Below are positions 51,575-64,000 of a DNA stretch of 64,000 bases, in pieces. Every line of letters starts with the position of its first letter. The stretch's first letter is position 1. The notes beneath the pieces are model-generated. The model made no database searches. It saw only the letters and a list, made by a program, of their open reading frames with translations, and was not told where the DNA came from. Source of the DNA: Ficedula albicollis (lineage: Eukaryota > Chordata > Aves > Passeriformes > Muscicapidae); assembly GCF_000247815.1 (NCBI RefSeq), contig NC_021700.1, positions 17,141,732-17,205,731 on the forward strand. Direction: 5' to 3'. Both the position numbers and the translations under genes were made by a program.

Positions 51575-54500
51575 AATGAATGCTCTGAGGGCTCAACCAC
51601 AAGGAAGGGCAGATAAATTCTGCCTTTGAAGAGACAGGATACAAACACAGGCCTTAGGTAGGCCTATACACTATTCTAGATATCTAAACAAGATACCAGT
51701 TTTGCAATTAAAACATATATTTTTTTACTTGAGAGGTTAATTACACTGGTGGGATTTTAGTTATGCAAATGCCTATGGATGGAATGTGCACATCTCTTAC
51801 CTGCTGTTTTGTTCGCAAACCAAGAGCAGGATCCCTTGGTATGAAAATCTGATTGATTTGAAGATAAACTTAGGCTGGGACAAGTGTAAATACTTGAGTT
51901 ACCATCTTGGTGGCAAAGGCAGTCTAAGATTTTGTCTAACATCACCTTGGACACAGTTTGGTCTCACTGAGACACTGCTCAAACACAACACCTAAAGAAG
52001 GAAGGGTTACTCCAGTGACAGAATCACAAGTCCCCAGAAATGTCTCTGAAGATCAGGTTGTCTTGAATGTTCAGATGTTATTTCCAAACTGTTTTGATCT
52101 ACCTTTTAGATGAGAAAATGCAACCCAGTAGTCATAGTAGAGTCTAGGTCCTGAAGATGTTTCAACTGCGATGATATCCTCTGGTGATGACATACTTGGC
52201 TAATGAGAGCTGAGTCACAGCAATGGGGAGACTGACAAGAAATGGGAGTGATTGTGTGCAGACAGCCTCTCCATTTATTCCACATGTAGTTACAGAATCC
52301 CATGAATCTCAGTTGCATCTCATGTAGGGAAATTTCCAAGTGTTTTAAAAGCTGCATGATGGAATGGAGTTTACAGTATTACTTTTTTCCTAATTTTAAA
52401 TGCACCAGTCAGAAAGCTGATCTCATGGGAGAACTGAGCTCACTGCCAGAGACGTCTACCACAGAGAGTACATTTTTAAAACAAAATACCCCACTATCTT
52501 CCCTCTTGAAAAATATTTATTCTTTCTTTTCCTAAGCTATGTTTTTCTTCGGGATTTTTCAGATATTGTTGCCAATATCATTTTACAACAATTTTTGGCT
52601 CAGAATACAACATATTAAACTCTTCCTTTCTACACAAAACAAACAAAAGAAAAGAGAAACAGAAAAGCCTTTATCTGTTGTCTTTTTTTTCCCACCACAA
52701 TTAACTAGTTATCCATTGTTCTGATAACCAAAAATCCCTCATTAATATTACCAACAACATTCTGGAGCAAATGTTATTCAATAGTTCTTAGTTAAAAAAA
52801 ATACCAACAACATAATGTGTTTTCATAACAATTTTGTTCATAGATTTTACTCGTAATATTTGATGTGTAATAAGTAATGATTTACTTAGAGAACTTCATT
52901 TTAAAGTATGAAGTGCTTATTTGCAGTTATAATGAATAATAGCATGATACTAAGATGTATGTTTTTCATTATTTTTTATCTGGATTTTACATAAAATTTA
53001 CCAAGCTACCATTTGAGACAAATATTCATCAATATCCAAACCTGCAATGTTCCCAAAGCACTTTACTGCTGCTTTTAGACAAAGAGCCCAACGCAGTAAT
53101 ACTTACAAATGTCCAGGTTGCATCATTTATCAACCCTTTCTTTGATTCCACCTGCTTTCTTGCACTGCACTTTTAACTCCTCAGATTCCATCCAATAAAG
53201 TCATATTTAAATAAGAGTTTTAAATCAGCAAGACCTAAGCAGCTCTTTCTCAGCCAATGGTGAAATTTTCAGGTGTTTGACTACAAGCACCATCCCAGTA
53301 AAATTTACACAGGTAAAGAAATTATTTCTTTCTTGACAAGAGGTGAACAGAACACTTGGTGCTTTCTCTTGGAATCAGGGTTCTTTGACATTATGATTTG
53401 AACAAATTGCCACGACACAGCAGGCTGGTGCATCAGGGGAGTGTTGGCTGTGAGTCTGAAGAAAATTGCCAAGAAAAGCCTTAGTGGCTATGAATTCATT
53501 CTGGTAAAAGAGTCTTCTGTCACTGGAGTTTCTTCCACTCTGGACTGGTTTAGGCGGCACCAACAAAAGTACTCTCTTGCTCAGGTGAAGAGATGTAGCC
53601 AGTATTGCTAGAACAGAAGGTCTTTTGCGTGCAGACAGCCCAACAGCATTGGTGCATTATGCACTGCTGGTGCTGCACAACTGCCAAGATGATGAATGAG
53701 CCCCTCTTGTCCCCCAGTGGCTGCTCTGTCTAAAGAAATGGATTCAGATTGGCAGCAAGAGGAAAAGATTTCAGAAGGACTTGCCAGCCAGCTGTCAGGC
53801 TGCTTCTGTGGATCCTCGATCCCCTGATCTGTACACACAAGAGCATTACTGGTTATGCTCATGATGGCTGGAGGTAGTATCTCCAGCTGAGGAAGGACCA
53901 TGACTGCAGGTTTTATTGCCAGGTCTTGAGGGTAACCTCCACACTCTATGCTTTGGCTCTACCAAAAGTATTTTCAGGAGGGCTGTGATTGAGGTGCCTG
54001 GACAAGGCATGGGAAGTATGTAGCACTCAGCAAGGATTGTGCCTGAGACAAGGGAGACACAGCCAGGGAGAGGACCAAAGCACAAGAAGTTACACCTTGG
54101 GGAATGAAAGAAAAAAGGAAACCAAGGTGGAGAGAAGTAATGAGACAGACAGGATCTGAGTAGGGCACAATCTGTTAGGCAAGATGAGCCACTGCTTTGC
54201 AGTAAGCATTACTGGATGTGGGTTTATGGTTTATTCTTCATTTTTGATTTATGTTTTCTTGCTTTTATTTCTCCCTAGAAGTTTGAGTGTCTGTGTGAAT
54301 TCAATGGCGGTATTTGGAATTTAAAATTCTCACTTGCAAGGCATAAAGAAAGTTCTTTTCTGAAAACGATGCCTCATTTTAATTAAAAAAAAAAGTAGTA
54401 AATTAAATTCTCAAGCATAAAGAGAGATTTTCTATACCACTGGTTATAAGTATATGAGTTCAAACAAGATTACTGGCTTTTTTTTGAAAAATACTTTATT

Positions 54501-55552
54501 AGTAATATATTATTTCTCAAGTATAACTTTTGACTGAATCATTTCTTTCAAGCAAGAAGACAGCACCCTGTGGCTGATGAAAACATTTGGAAGTGCTAAG
54601 TGTACAGATCAGAAAGAAAAATATTTATCTTTGGTGAAGGCATGATGGCAAGGAAAAATTTTGAAGACATTTTAAGCTGCTGCTTGGAAACCTGGCACTA
54701 TGATCAAGGGATTCATTCTTGCAATCTTTACACCTCATGCATGAAATCACACTTGCCCTTCTCTAAGCACTTGTTGGGAAGGCACTCCAGAAACAGAACA
54801 TTCATCCTCATAGGGAGAATCGTAAGGTATAAGCTTAGATTATAGAGTGGCAAATGATTTTCAATACCTCAAGGATTAGAAGGAGACCTGAGCCTGTTTC
54901 CACTTCTCCCCTATCTGGTGGGTAACCTTGGCTGTATTACATAAGTACATTGGGTCTCACTTTCTTCCTTTTTAAACAGGAAAGGGAAATGTGCTTTAGA
55001 GATAAGGATGTGATCATTATACAAGGAATAAATATGGCTATTTTTTTAAATCAGAAGTATAGAACATAGTCATTGCTCTATAGTGCTAAAAGCTTCAGAA
55101 CTCTCAACACCGGCTCAATATTTCTTCTATTTTTTTCTGTTTACTTTCTTGAATGTTCTAGATCATGGAAGGAAACCTACCCTTCCAAGAAGAGCTGGAC
55201 AGAAATAGCATAAAGAAGTAAATATTATAAGCTTAATTAAAGAAAATTATTTAAACCTGTTGTGTGGGAAAGGGAATAGATAACAGGTTTTAGAATAAGA
55301 AGTCATTTTGTCTTCCACAGTTAGAAAAGAATGAAACATGCTTTGTTTGAGAAATAACTTTTAACTGCAGCCTGGAAAAATATCTGTGGTGATGAAAATA
55401 TATGAAAACTTTTTGTGTAAGAATTGGAAAAAAAATGGAGCCAGAAAAAAAACAAATTAGCATAGTAGTGAGGTTGGATGTGCTTTAGCCTATCAAGACT
55501 CAAGAAGAGAATACAAAAAACTACTTTAATAGAGACAGCAGTGTTATATAGC
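51575..55552. other. Intergenic, no gene supported
   Basis: AT-rich except for a GC-richer patch at 53.4-54.2 kb, where consecutive minus-strand ORFs (53375-53566, 53608-53901, 53846-54085) lie in different frames. They resemble nothing I know and may be chance or an unrecognised old pseudogene. Confidence 0.45.
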
Positions 55553-55765
55553 ACATCATAGAATCACAGAATGGTTTTCTTTGAAGGCAACCTAAAGATA
55601 GCGTCTTTCAAATTCCCATACAACCTGGTCTTGGACACTTCCAGGGGTGTAGCATCCACAGCTTCTCTGGTCAGCCTGCATGTTGTCCACACGTGAAGGA
55701 ATACTGCTTGTCTGATTCTCCTTCTGTGTAACCTAAGCCTTAGAGTCATAGAGGAAAAATCAGGG
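55553..55765 (-). mobile_element. CR1 LINE fragment, 3' end
   Basis: Reverse-complement CR1 pattern: ATCATAGAATCACAGAATGG, ACAACCTGGTCTTGGACACT, CCAGGGGTGTAGCATCCACA and TTCTCTGGTCAGCCTG. Diverged and truncated. Confidence 0.88.
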
Positions 55766-58700
55766 ATATTGAATTTATGTTGTGAATTACAAGTGTGATC
55801 CACCACTGTGCATATTAACTAGAGCCAGCGTTTGAAGTTGAGGTGTTTACACATGTGCATGCTTAGCTGCCTAGCTCCATATGTGTCTGGTTTTCTCAAA
55901 ACAGTGTGGGGTTGCACAGTCCCACACAGTACTGGGACATCTTTGTACTTTACTCTGTGCAAGCTCACAGGAAGACATGGTCTTTGTCCCAGAGCATTTT
56001 AATGTCTACCTAGAAACAATGGCATGAAACAAAAGGAGGGAAGCAAAGAGGGAAAGGGACAATGAGGTCTCAAAGTTACGTGAGTCAACTCCACATACAA
56101 TGGAATTGACCTGAATCCTCTGAAAGGCTGCTGGAGTAAATAGTTTTGCTGTCCTGGTTTGTGTCCGGGCAGCTGGTGCTTTTACACAGCTTTGATGGCC
56201 TGTCTATTCAGTTTCATTCTGATGTGGAGGATGTTGTTTGCATTGTAAGAGAAGAAGGTCTGGTTTTGAGGAGGGAAGCAGGACTTCCACATTTGCATGC
56301 CACTGAAAGGAGTTTGCGAAATACAATAAAATCTAGGACATGCGGTGTTTTTTTACAGCATGTCTGAGAATTCTAACAGGAACTGATATTGGAGTTATCT
56401 GTCCTTCTGGACTTCTATGCTTCTCCAGTCCCAGCAGATTCAAAGAGGTATGTGGGTGGGGGCTATGGAGAGGAGCTTCCTATTATTTAATTTATATTCC
56501 TTGAGAAACTAATAAAACTTAATTGCAGATGACAGTCAGTCAGTATAATTTATGTGCACCAACTGTCTTACATACAAACATACTTGTGTGAAAAAATGCT
56601 GGTTCCCAAAATACCTGTGTGAATAAAAATATTTTCACATGAGTCTTTCTGGAAAGATGGTTGCAAAAATGCACAAGCCTGCTGGAAGCAAACATCTGCC
56701 CAGAGAGAGAGAAAGCATTCATGACTGTTGAACAAACTTGCAGAGCTCTGATGAGTAAATAAATTGTAGCAGTCTCATGCTCAGGGTTTCTTCATTAAAA
56801 TTGTTAGGCTTTAGGATACAGAAAAAGTGGACTGAGTACAGTAATCAAGTTTTCCCATATGAAATTACAGCAGCAAGAAATCAAGATAATTGACATTCTT
56901 CGTCATATTAAACCACAGGATACCTGAATGTGCACCTTGCAAATGTTTAGAAAGCACTGCATGAAAGAAGATGATACAATAGGTAGGTCACTGATCTGGT
57001 ACACACTACAGCTGGAAAGAGCCCTTCCTTTGGCACAGAGTACCACTTGGGTCCTGGTTGGGATCCTTGGCCTCTACTTGCTACCTTCAGGCTGTAGTGC
57101 CTTTCTGTCTGTGAGTGCAGCCAGGGGAACACAGTAAGGCCTGCGGGATACTTGTGAAATGGTGGAGGAAGCAACACATAGTGGCAAAAATTTTTTTGTA
57201 ATACAAAAGGTTCCCTGTTGTTTACAGGAGAAAAATACTCCTACCTGCCTAGCACAGATTCAGCTCAGTTCCTACTGAGATTGCATCTGAGCTTTTCAGA
57301 GCACAAAATCTATAGGTATCTAATCTGCTATTTCTCCATGTGAGCACTGCCAGCTGAATTCTCAATGCTTCTGTCTCCTCTCTTACTAAGGCTGCTATTT
57401 ATAGCCCCTCTGGCTGCATTCCACCTGAAGGTCAGATTGTTTACAGGGAGTGAGGATATATTGTGTTTTTTAAATAGAGAACACATATTTTGATTCATTA
57501 AAAAGAACACCAACTCTTTTCCCTGCACAAGATAATGGACAGACTTTACTCCTTACTCACAACAAAGACCTGGCTGCAAATCCAAAGCATTCCAGAGAGC
57601 AGAGAGGGAAGAAAAATTGGGAAAGGTCAGTAAGGGTTTCCACATGCATGCAGGAAAGTAAAGAACATCCAACTAATAAACACAAATAAATACAGATGAA
57701 TGCAATGAAATTTCTGTCCATTGAATACTTAACCCTGATTTTATGTTTATTTTTCTTGCAGTGACTCCTGCTCTGCTACTGAGCAGCATATGAAGTTTCA
57801 TACTTTCCTGTACAGTTTCGTACTCTGCAGATATGCTATGGCTCCCATTACTTATTTTCCAGTCACAGAATTCTTTATTATTTCTTCATTTGAAGCAGGA
57901 TTTGCTCAAGAGTTTTGGGCTCTCCAAACCCAAACAGAAAAAGAAAATGACAGCTACTGCACCGAAGTAACGTCTTGGTTTAGATATATTATGTATTTTA
58001 TCTATTTTTTCTCCTAGGTCCACCTGTAATACAGAAATACTTCATGACCTGGTGAAACAAACAGCTCCTTGAATATGACATATGATGATTCTCACCTTTC
58101 TTCACTGCTTTTTAGTTCTTTATTCTCTCCTTGTCCCAATATAACAAGGGGGGAAATGTCACAGAAATAAAAACAGGTCTCTCTCTTAAAGTCATAAATA
58201 AAGAAATGAGCCATTCTTAAGTTTTCATAGACCAGAGCTTTGCAGCACGAAAGCACATGGAACAGGCAGAAACTTACACGTGAACCCAGATAATTCACAT
58301 CACTCAGCAGAGAGCTATTTTTGGCAATTAGGAAAGTAGGTGTCCTGAGAAAGAAATCTTCTCCAGTGTATGGTAAAAGAGGACAGTGTATGGCCAGTGA
58401 GCTGATTATAGGCTCAGGCTTAATTGGAGAAATAAGGTCTTCAGCCTCTCTTCTCCTGCTAATTCCAGCCACTGCCATGTCACATGTGGTTGCAGCAGTA
58501 CAGCCTGCCCCTGAAATGCAAACTTTCAACGGACCTTCAAGTCTGATCTCCTCCTTCCATTACTGAAACTACTGCAAAGTTAAGAGCCTAAGGAGCAGGT
58601 GAAAAAAAAAAAAAGTTAAATTTAAGTGGTTGAAAAGGGCTGTTTCATACCTACTACCCTGTGAAAGCATCCAGGGAATTGGGGTTGGAGCAGAATAGGT

Positions 58701-58837
58701 ACTGCCTGGCTGAGGTCTGTCCAGACACTTGGCAATGGTGGCAACTCCCTCCATTACATGAAGGGAGCATGAAAGCCTCCCATTACCTGAAGAAAACTTA
58801 CAAGAAAGGCGGAGACAGGCTTTTTAAAAGGCATGTA
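55766..58837. other. Intergenic, no gene supported
   Basis: Unique, mostly AT-rich sequence. ORFs at 57790-58017 and 58092-58529 are unrecognised and lack any supporting context. Confidence 0.45.
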
Positions 58838-59100
58838 GTAATAGGACACAGGTGAGCTGTTTTAAACTGAAACAAAGTAGATTTAGATTGGCTATTAGGA
58901 AGAAATTTTTACTGTGACAGCGGTTAGGCATGGGGACAAGTTGCTCTGAGAAGCTGTGGATGCCCCATCCCTGGAACTATTCAAAGCCATGTTGGGTTGG
59001 GCTCTGAGCATCATGATCTAGTGATCTGCCCTAGGAAGGGGATTTGGAACTGGGTGGTCTTTAAGGTTCCTTTCACCCCAAACTATACTATGATTCTATG
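58838..59100 (+). mobile_element. CR1 LINE fragment with intact 3' tail
   Basis: Plus-strand CR1 3' end: GATTGGCTATTAGGAAGAAA, GAAGCTGTGGATGCCCCATC, GTTGGGTTGGGCTCTGAGCA, GGTGGTCTTTAAGGTTCCTT and the terminal ACTATGATTCTATG. The preserved tail makes this one of the better-kept copies in the window. Confidence 0.92.
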
Positions 59101-60229
59101 TAAAGAGAAGATGCATACTCCACAGCTGAATTTGTTAACATGCTGTGAACAGCTGGGAGACTCGCATGGCTCAAGTCAGATAATGAACTCTGTGGGCCCA
59201 GGACTTAAGGTTGGATGGTACTTCTTTAAAAATTGCTTGATATTATAGAAAACCATGAGTTTCAAAGAATTCATCTTATTTCAGGCTAGAAGAAACTGGA
59301 AGCTGCAGATGGTCAACAAGTTCAGGAAGTGATTAAACGGAGGTCTGCCCAACAACTCTGTTCACAGATGAGTCCTTCAGCACAGCACAAGTATTTCTGC
59401 TGCCAGCACAGTTAGAAGTATGGAAGAACAGTCTTGTTTTTATTACAGACTTGGTCACTAGAAAGAGCTGCCACGTACCAAGGAAGTCTTGAGAAAAAGG
59501 CTGTCGGTTTGATGGCTGTAAGGGAGCTAATGGTCTTTGTGAAGAACATATTGGGCTAGAAGAATTTTCAGCCTGAACCAATATGGCTTTTCTCCCTCCT
59601 TATGTTACATTCTTACTGCAGCACTGGATGATGACTCTATCTTATCACGTGTAAGGGTTGAAATCAGCTACCATATACTTCCTACATTAAATCATTGAGT
59701 TCCAGGTGTCCCAGTACTTGCACACTTGAATCAGCTGAGGCTGATCTGACCTTCTTCTATTTTTCATGTATCCACCCTGGAGATCAATGGAAAACAGCTA
59801 CCACACTAAGATTATCTGCTTAGCTACTTTTCCAAGACAAAGCAAAGCTACCTACAGACTTGAACACCTTCAGGATCTGGGAGAGATCTGGACCCAGGTA
59901 TAGTCCATATTGCTGTATTGCTTTCATGCAGCCAGGTTTTGATGGAATGGGGTGACCATAAGAGTGACTTCTGTGAGGAGCTGACAGAGGCTTCCCCAGT
60001 GCCTGACAGAGCCAATGCCAGCTGGGCACAGATTGGACCCACCACTGGCCAAGGCTAAGCACATCAGAGAAGATAATAACACCTCATTAACACATTGAAA
60101 AATTAACTTATTTAAGAAAGAGAAAAAGTTATTGTGAGATGTAATTGCACTCACAGAAGAGCAGACTGAAAATACGTGAGAAGAACAACTGTGCGGACAC
60201 CAAGGTCATTGCGGAAGGAGAGACAGGAA
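59101..60229. other. Intergenic, no gene supported
   Basis: Unique sequence; overlapping short ORFs near 59820-60150 are not recognisable. Confidence 0.45.
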
Positions 60230-61105
60230 ATGTTCCAGTCTCCACAAATGAACTCTGCAGCCTGTGATGCAGCCCATGGTGAGGCAGCTGTGCCCCTGCA
60301 GCCCATAGGGGTCCCTGGGGATGCAGAGATCCACCTGCAGCCCCTGGGGGAGACCCAGGCCAGAGCAGGGGGATGCCTAAGAGGAGTCTGTGACCCTGTG
60401 GGAGGCCTGTGCTGGAGCAGGGTCCTGCCAGAGACCTGCCCACCCGTGGAGAGAGGAGCCCATTCTGGAGCAGGTTTCCTGGTAGGACTTGTGACCCTGC
60501 AGGGAACCCACACTGGAGCAGGTTGTGCCTGAAGGACTGGGCGCTGTGGAAAGGGACCCATACTGGGGTAGTTCCTGACGAACTGTAGCCCATGGGAAGA
60601 ATTCTGGCTGAAGAAGTTCATGGACAACTGTCTCCCATGGGAGGGACCTCACACTGGAGCAGGGAAAGAACTCCTCTCCCTCAGCAGCAGCAGGATCAAC
60701 GTGTGATGAACTGAGCATAACCTCCACTCCCTGTCTCCCTGCACCACCAGAGAGAGGAGGCAGCAATCAGGAAGGAGAGAGACATGGGGACAAGCTGTTT
60801 TTCTAAGATTTGTTTTATATTACATTTTCATGATTTTTTATTGGTAGTAAATTTGAATTAATTTCCCATGTCAAATCTGGTTTGCCCGTGACCGTATTCA
60901 CTGAGTGATCTCCCCCTGTCTTTTACTAACGAGCCTTTTGTTGTGTTTTCTCTCCACTGTCCAGTCGTGTAAGGGACTGTCAGAGCACCTTTGGTTGGTA
61001 CCTGGCATCCAGTAATTACCCTTTTGTTGTGTTTTCTCTCCACTGTCCAGTTGTGTAAGGGACTGTCAGAGCATCTTTGGTTGGTACCTGGCATCCAGTA
61101 ATTAT
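60230..61105 (+). mobile_element. GC-rich avian interspersed repeat, probably retrovirus-derived
   Basis: The 5' half (60230-60780) is GC-rich and built of loosely repeated phrases such as CTGGAGCAGG, GTGACCCTG and CCCATGGGA. The 3' half contains TTTGCCCGTGACCGTATTCA, GAGTGATCTCCCCCTGTCTT, TCTCTCCACTGTCCAG and GGTACCTGGCATCCAG. I remember this combination as a common bird interspersed repeat, likely LTR/ERV-derived, but I cannot name the family with certainty. The overlapping ORFs of 118-158 codons are by-products of its GC-rich internal repeats, not genes. Confidence 0.6.
60934..61105. repeat. 86-bp tandem duplication, two copies
   Basis: Copies at 60934-61019 and 61020-61105, each from CCTTTTGTTGTG to CCAGTAATTA. 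They differ at two sites (TCGTG/TTGTG and GCACC/GCATC). It lies at the 3' end of the GC-rich interspersed repeat. Confidence 0.93.
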
Positions 61106-64000
61106 TGGTAAAGCCTTGATAGTTATTTAATATAACTTAATTAACTTAACTTTATTAACTTAATTATGCCCAGGGCATTTTTGCATAGTTTTCATAAAAC
61201 ATTGCTTTTTTGATTGCTTTAAGCCAGTTGTGGTGGTGCTAAAGTGCTGTGGATGGCAGTGCCAGCCCTCATACTGGCCAGGGGAAGCCAAATGCTGTTG
61301 CTTGACATGGCCACAGCCAAATTTCAGCAGTTTGAAGAGACTTTGTGAAGTAGAGAAGTGAGAGAATTAGGGAAGGGAGACAAATGCTTTTGCTGTTCAC
61401 TGGTTGGTTTTGTACTTTCTGTTGGACAATGTCAATATAGCCAGTCCCAAGCTCACAGCCTCGGTTGGGAGCCAAGTCCCAAGAAATCATGACATCAGTT
61501 TCAATGTGCTAAAAGTTTGGGCTTTTTAACACCATCTCTTAGATTAAGCACATGGCTGCTGATTTCTGAGTCCCTGAGTGCAAACATGCAAGGAAGTGCA
61601 TAGGAAAGTTACTTGTGGGGTAAACAAAAATTTTCCCCAAAAATCTTCATATGTTTTTAGACGTCAGATAAGATTCCTGATTAATTCTTTGCAGATAGGT
61701 CCTAGGCTGCTAGCAAAGTATTCAGACATTACATAAAATTTGTGGTACATCTTTAACAGGTGAAAATATCCACTTTTCTGTAGGTAAGTTACTTGGCTCT
61801 ACAAGATTATTAATACTTCAATGTACTAAAAAGGGGGGTTGGAGGGGGGAAGACACAAAACTTCTTTATGATACAATATTTCACCAGAGCCCATTTTTGT
61901 TCCTTTTAAATTAAATGCCAGGCTGGGAAATTAAGGTGAAACTGGGTATTGGTGGCTTTCCAGGTGAAAAGATCAGGACATACTTGCCTACAGAACAGGC
62001 TTAAGTTTTCTTTGTGTGCTGCTCTTTCCTTATGCTTATGAAGCCCAAGTATGTTAAAAGCTGAAAACTAACGATGTAAATTTCCTAAATGCCTTTAGAA
62101 AACCAAGAACTCAGCCATTGCCAAGAGAAACATGACTTCCTGAAACTGGACAGCATTGCCTGGGTTTCCTTTGAAGAAAAAAAAAAAAAAAGAAAAGGAG
62201 GAAAAAATGGAGAGCGAGCCAAATGCCTGAAATATGTAAGACAGAGGGATACAGGAGTTAAGGGGAAACTACATAGGAAGCAAAGCAAAGCCCAAAATAA
62301 AGAGCAGCAATGGAAAACTAAAAATAACAAACAGGAAAGTGTGACACAGCTGCAAGGGCTCTGGTGCATTCTCCCCCAGCATTGTACCTTTTTTTTCAGG
62401 AACATACTAATAGTGTGTTTGGATTTCAATGGCATTCCAAACCATTATTTGTTCTTCAAAAATAGATGTTTCTCCTGTGAGGAAGAAAGATATTTTCGAG
62501 TAGCATTCATAGGATTTCAGTGGTTCCAGTTTATCAAAAAAACACTTTAGTTAGGCTCAGTGTCTGCAGTGCAGAAAAACTGCATCAATTATGTCATTTT
62601 TTGAAATATTATTCTGTGTCTCCTTAAAGTAGCAAAGCTAAGCTCGGGTATAATCAACTGTTGCCCTTAATTTCAGTTGAACTTTTACTTGATAGCTTTC
62701 AAAAGTAGGAAGGGAGCGAGCATATGAATCTGAGGTGCAACTACTTTGGAAGCACAGCGAATGGGAGGGGACCAGGGAGGATTAGGAGCACCATGTACTA
62801 ATGAAGTCAAGGAAATCTGTGTATTTTTTCTTCCTCCAAACACAAATTTGTTTGTTTACACAGAGCATTTTGCAGGACCAGGAAGGCAGCTCAGGGGACA
62901 TGGAGCTGCCAGGACTGTGGCTGGATCCCTGCTGGCACCTGCAGGAAAGCCAGGCTGCCCAGGCATGGGTGCCAACAAGCACCCAACCATGACTGAGGTA
63001 CTCAGCACATGTACAGGGGTTACTGGCAGCTGCTGCAAAAGAGAGGGCAAGGAATACTTCAGCATGAGGAAGTCTTGGTGTTTTGACACCTATTTGCTAA
63101 ACTCACCCATGCTGAAATAATTAAGCCAAGTAATTGAGTTGTGCCTGGTCCCTGGCCACCCAGAAGATAGATGGTGCCACTTTTGGAAGAGAAAAAAAGC
63201 CTGAAGACACCATTTTGTTAGCTTCAGTTTCCTTGGACACTCACAAACACTAGTGAAAACCACATTAAGGTGGGTCAAAGTGAGGATAATGATGTCTGTG
63301 AAGTTATCAGTCCGATTTGTGAAATTCCTATTTTTGACAGACACAACAAGAACAGGAAATATTTACCAATTTGCAGGTGTCAGGAAATATTTTCAAAATG
63401 CTGCTGTAACCTGAAAGTCCATTTAGATAGATAGCAAGCATGTGCAGAGGTAATAAAAAAATATATTTTATATTTAAAACATATACTTTGATTTGTTTGC
63501 TCCAGTATCTGTGTCCTAGTGGGTCAGAGTGGCAAATTCATATTGTTAATCACACTTTAGTGATTAGGCAGTGATAAATCTCACAATACAAGTGTGACTG
63601 TTTTATATAATTAAATCATACATTTGGGTACACTAAAGATGTTTCTCACAGTTGATGCTGATAAGACTATTTTTCATGAAAAGTTGATCTACACTGGAAA
63701 TATATTTCTTACATATTATGTGAATTGAGGGTGAAATATATCTGAATATATTCCAGGCTTCTCTATTCTGTGTATTTTAGATACTGCTCTAAAACATTTG
63801 ATTCTGTATTGTTTGAACTGTAGTGCTGTCTGCAAGACCCTATAATACAGACTGTAATACAAACTGCATTAAAACACTGTTTTTATCAACGTCATCCCAC
63901 ATTAGATAAAAAATGAGAGTCATTGCATATATTGTATAGCTTACAGTTCAGTAGCTGAGAAAATAACAGCTACCTTCCTGAGATGAGGCCTATTTGCCAA
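61106..64000. other. Intergenic, no gene supported
   Basis: AT-rich unique sequence to the window end. It includes an A15 run near 62174. ORFs at 62089-62550 and 62746-63120 are unrecognised. Confidence 0.45.

Noticed and set aside
60129..60766. Overlapping ORFs of 118-158 codons on both strands
   Set aside because: They fall in a GC-rich interspersed repeat with internal phrase repetition, which lowers stop-codon frequency.

Overview
The window looks like nuclear DNA from a bird. Several CR1 LINE 3' ends carry the typical avian tail (conserved GGTCCCTTCCAAC-like block, then ATTCTATG-like repeats). There is a solo endogenous-retrovirus LTR with a 6-bp target-site duplication, and a GC-rich avian-type interspersed repeat near 60-61 kb. 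The one gene I can recognise is a vertebrate, intron-containing gene. I see no bacterial, CRISPR or tRNA/rRNA features.

Left half (about 6.8-28.2 kb, minus strand): the 5' two thirds of a chondroitin sulfate proteoglycan 4 (CSPG4/NG2) family gene. Seven exons can be placed with splice sites and compatible phases: a partial signal-peptide exon at 28153-28229, then 23112-23275, a giant exon at 18967-22527 (1187 codons), 17666-18136, 16688-16864, 10688-10886 and 6834-6965. Together they give about 1,590 residues: signal peptide, two laminin-G domains, then a long series of CSPG repeats. The remaining CSPG repeats, the transmembrane helix and the PDZ-binding tail were not found and presumably lie left of position 1. 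Similarity to human CSPG4, judged by eye from memory, is moderate, so a CSPG4-like paralogue is as likely as CSPG4 itself. Introns 1, 5, 6 and 7 are several kb each; I see no coding sequence in them, only one clear CR1 insertion in intron 5.

Right half (about 29-64 kb): no gene I can support. It holds CR1 fragments on both strands, a 624-bp-equivalent solo LTR (38063-39914), microsatellites, and several young-looking tandem duplications (36.1-36.9, 48.0-48.4, 51.3-51.6 and 60.9-61.1 kb). Short ORFs occur throughout but none is recognisable.

Four uninterrupted poly-C runs (1-2945, 28230-29223, 38394-39342, 50504-50587) dominate the base composition and create spurious poly-proline/poly-glycine reading frames of up to 577 codons. 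They are most simply explained as assembly or sequencing artefacts. One falls inside exon 1 of the CSPG4-family gene and appears to have replaced its start codon and promoter-proximal sequence. Another splits the solo LTR and is flanked by an exact-looking 282-bp duplication. I did not find a convincing new biological system; the most valuable observations concern these artefacts and the gene they damage.
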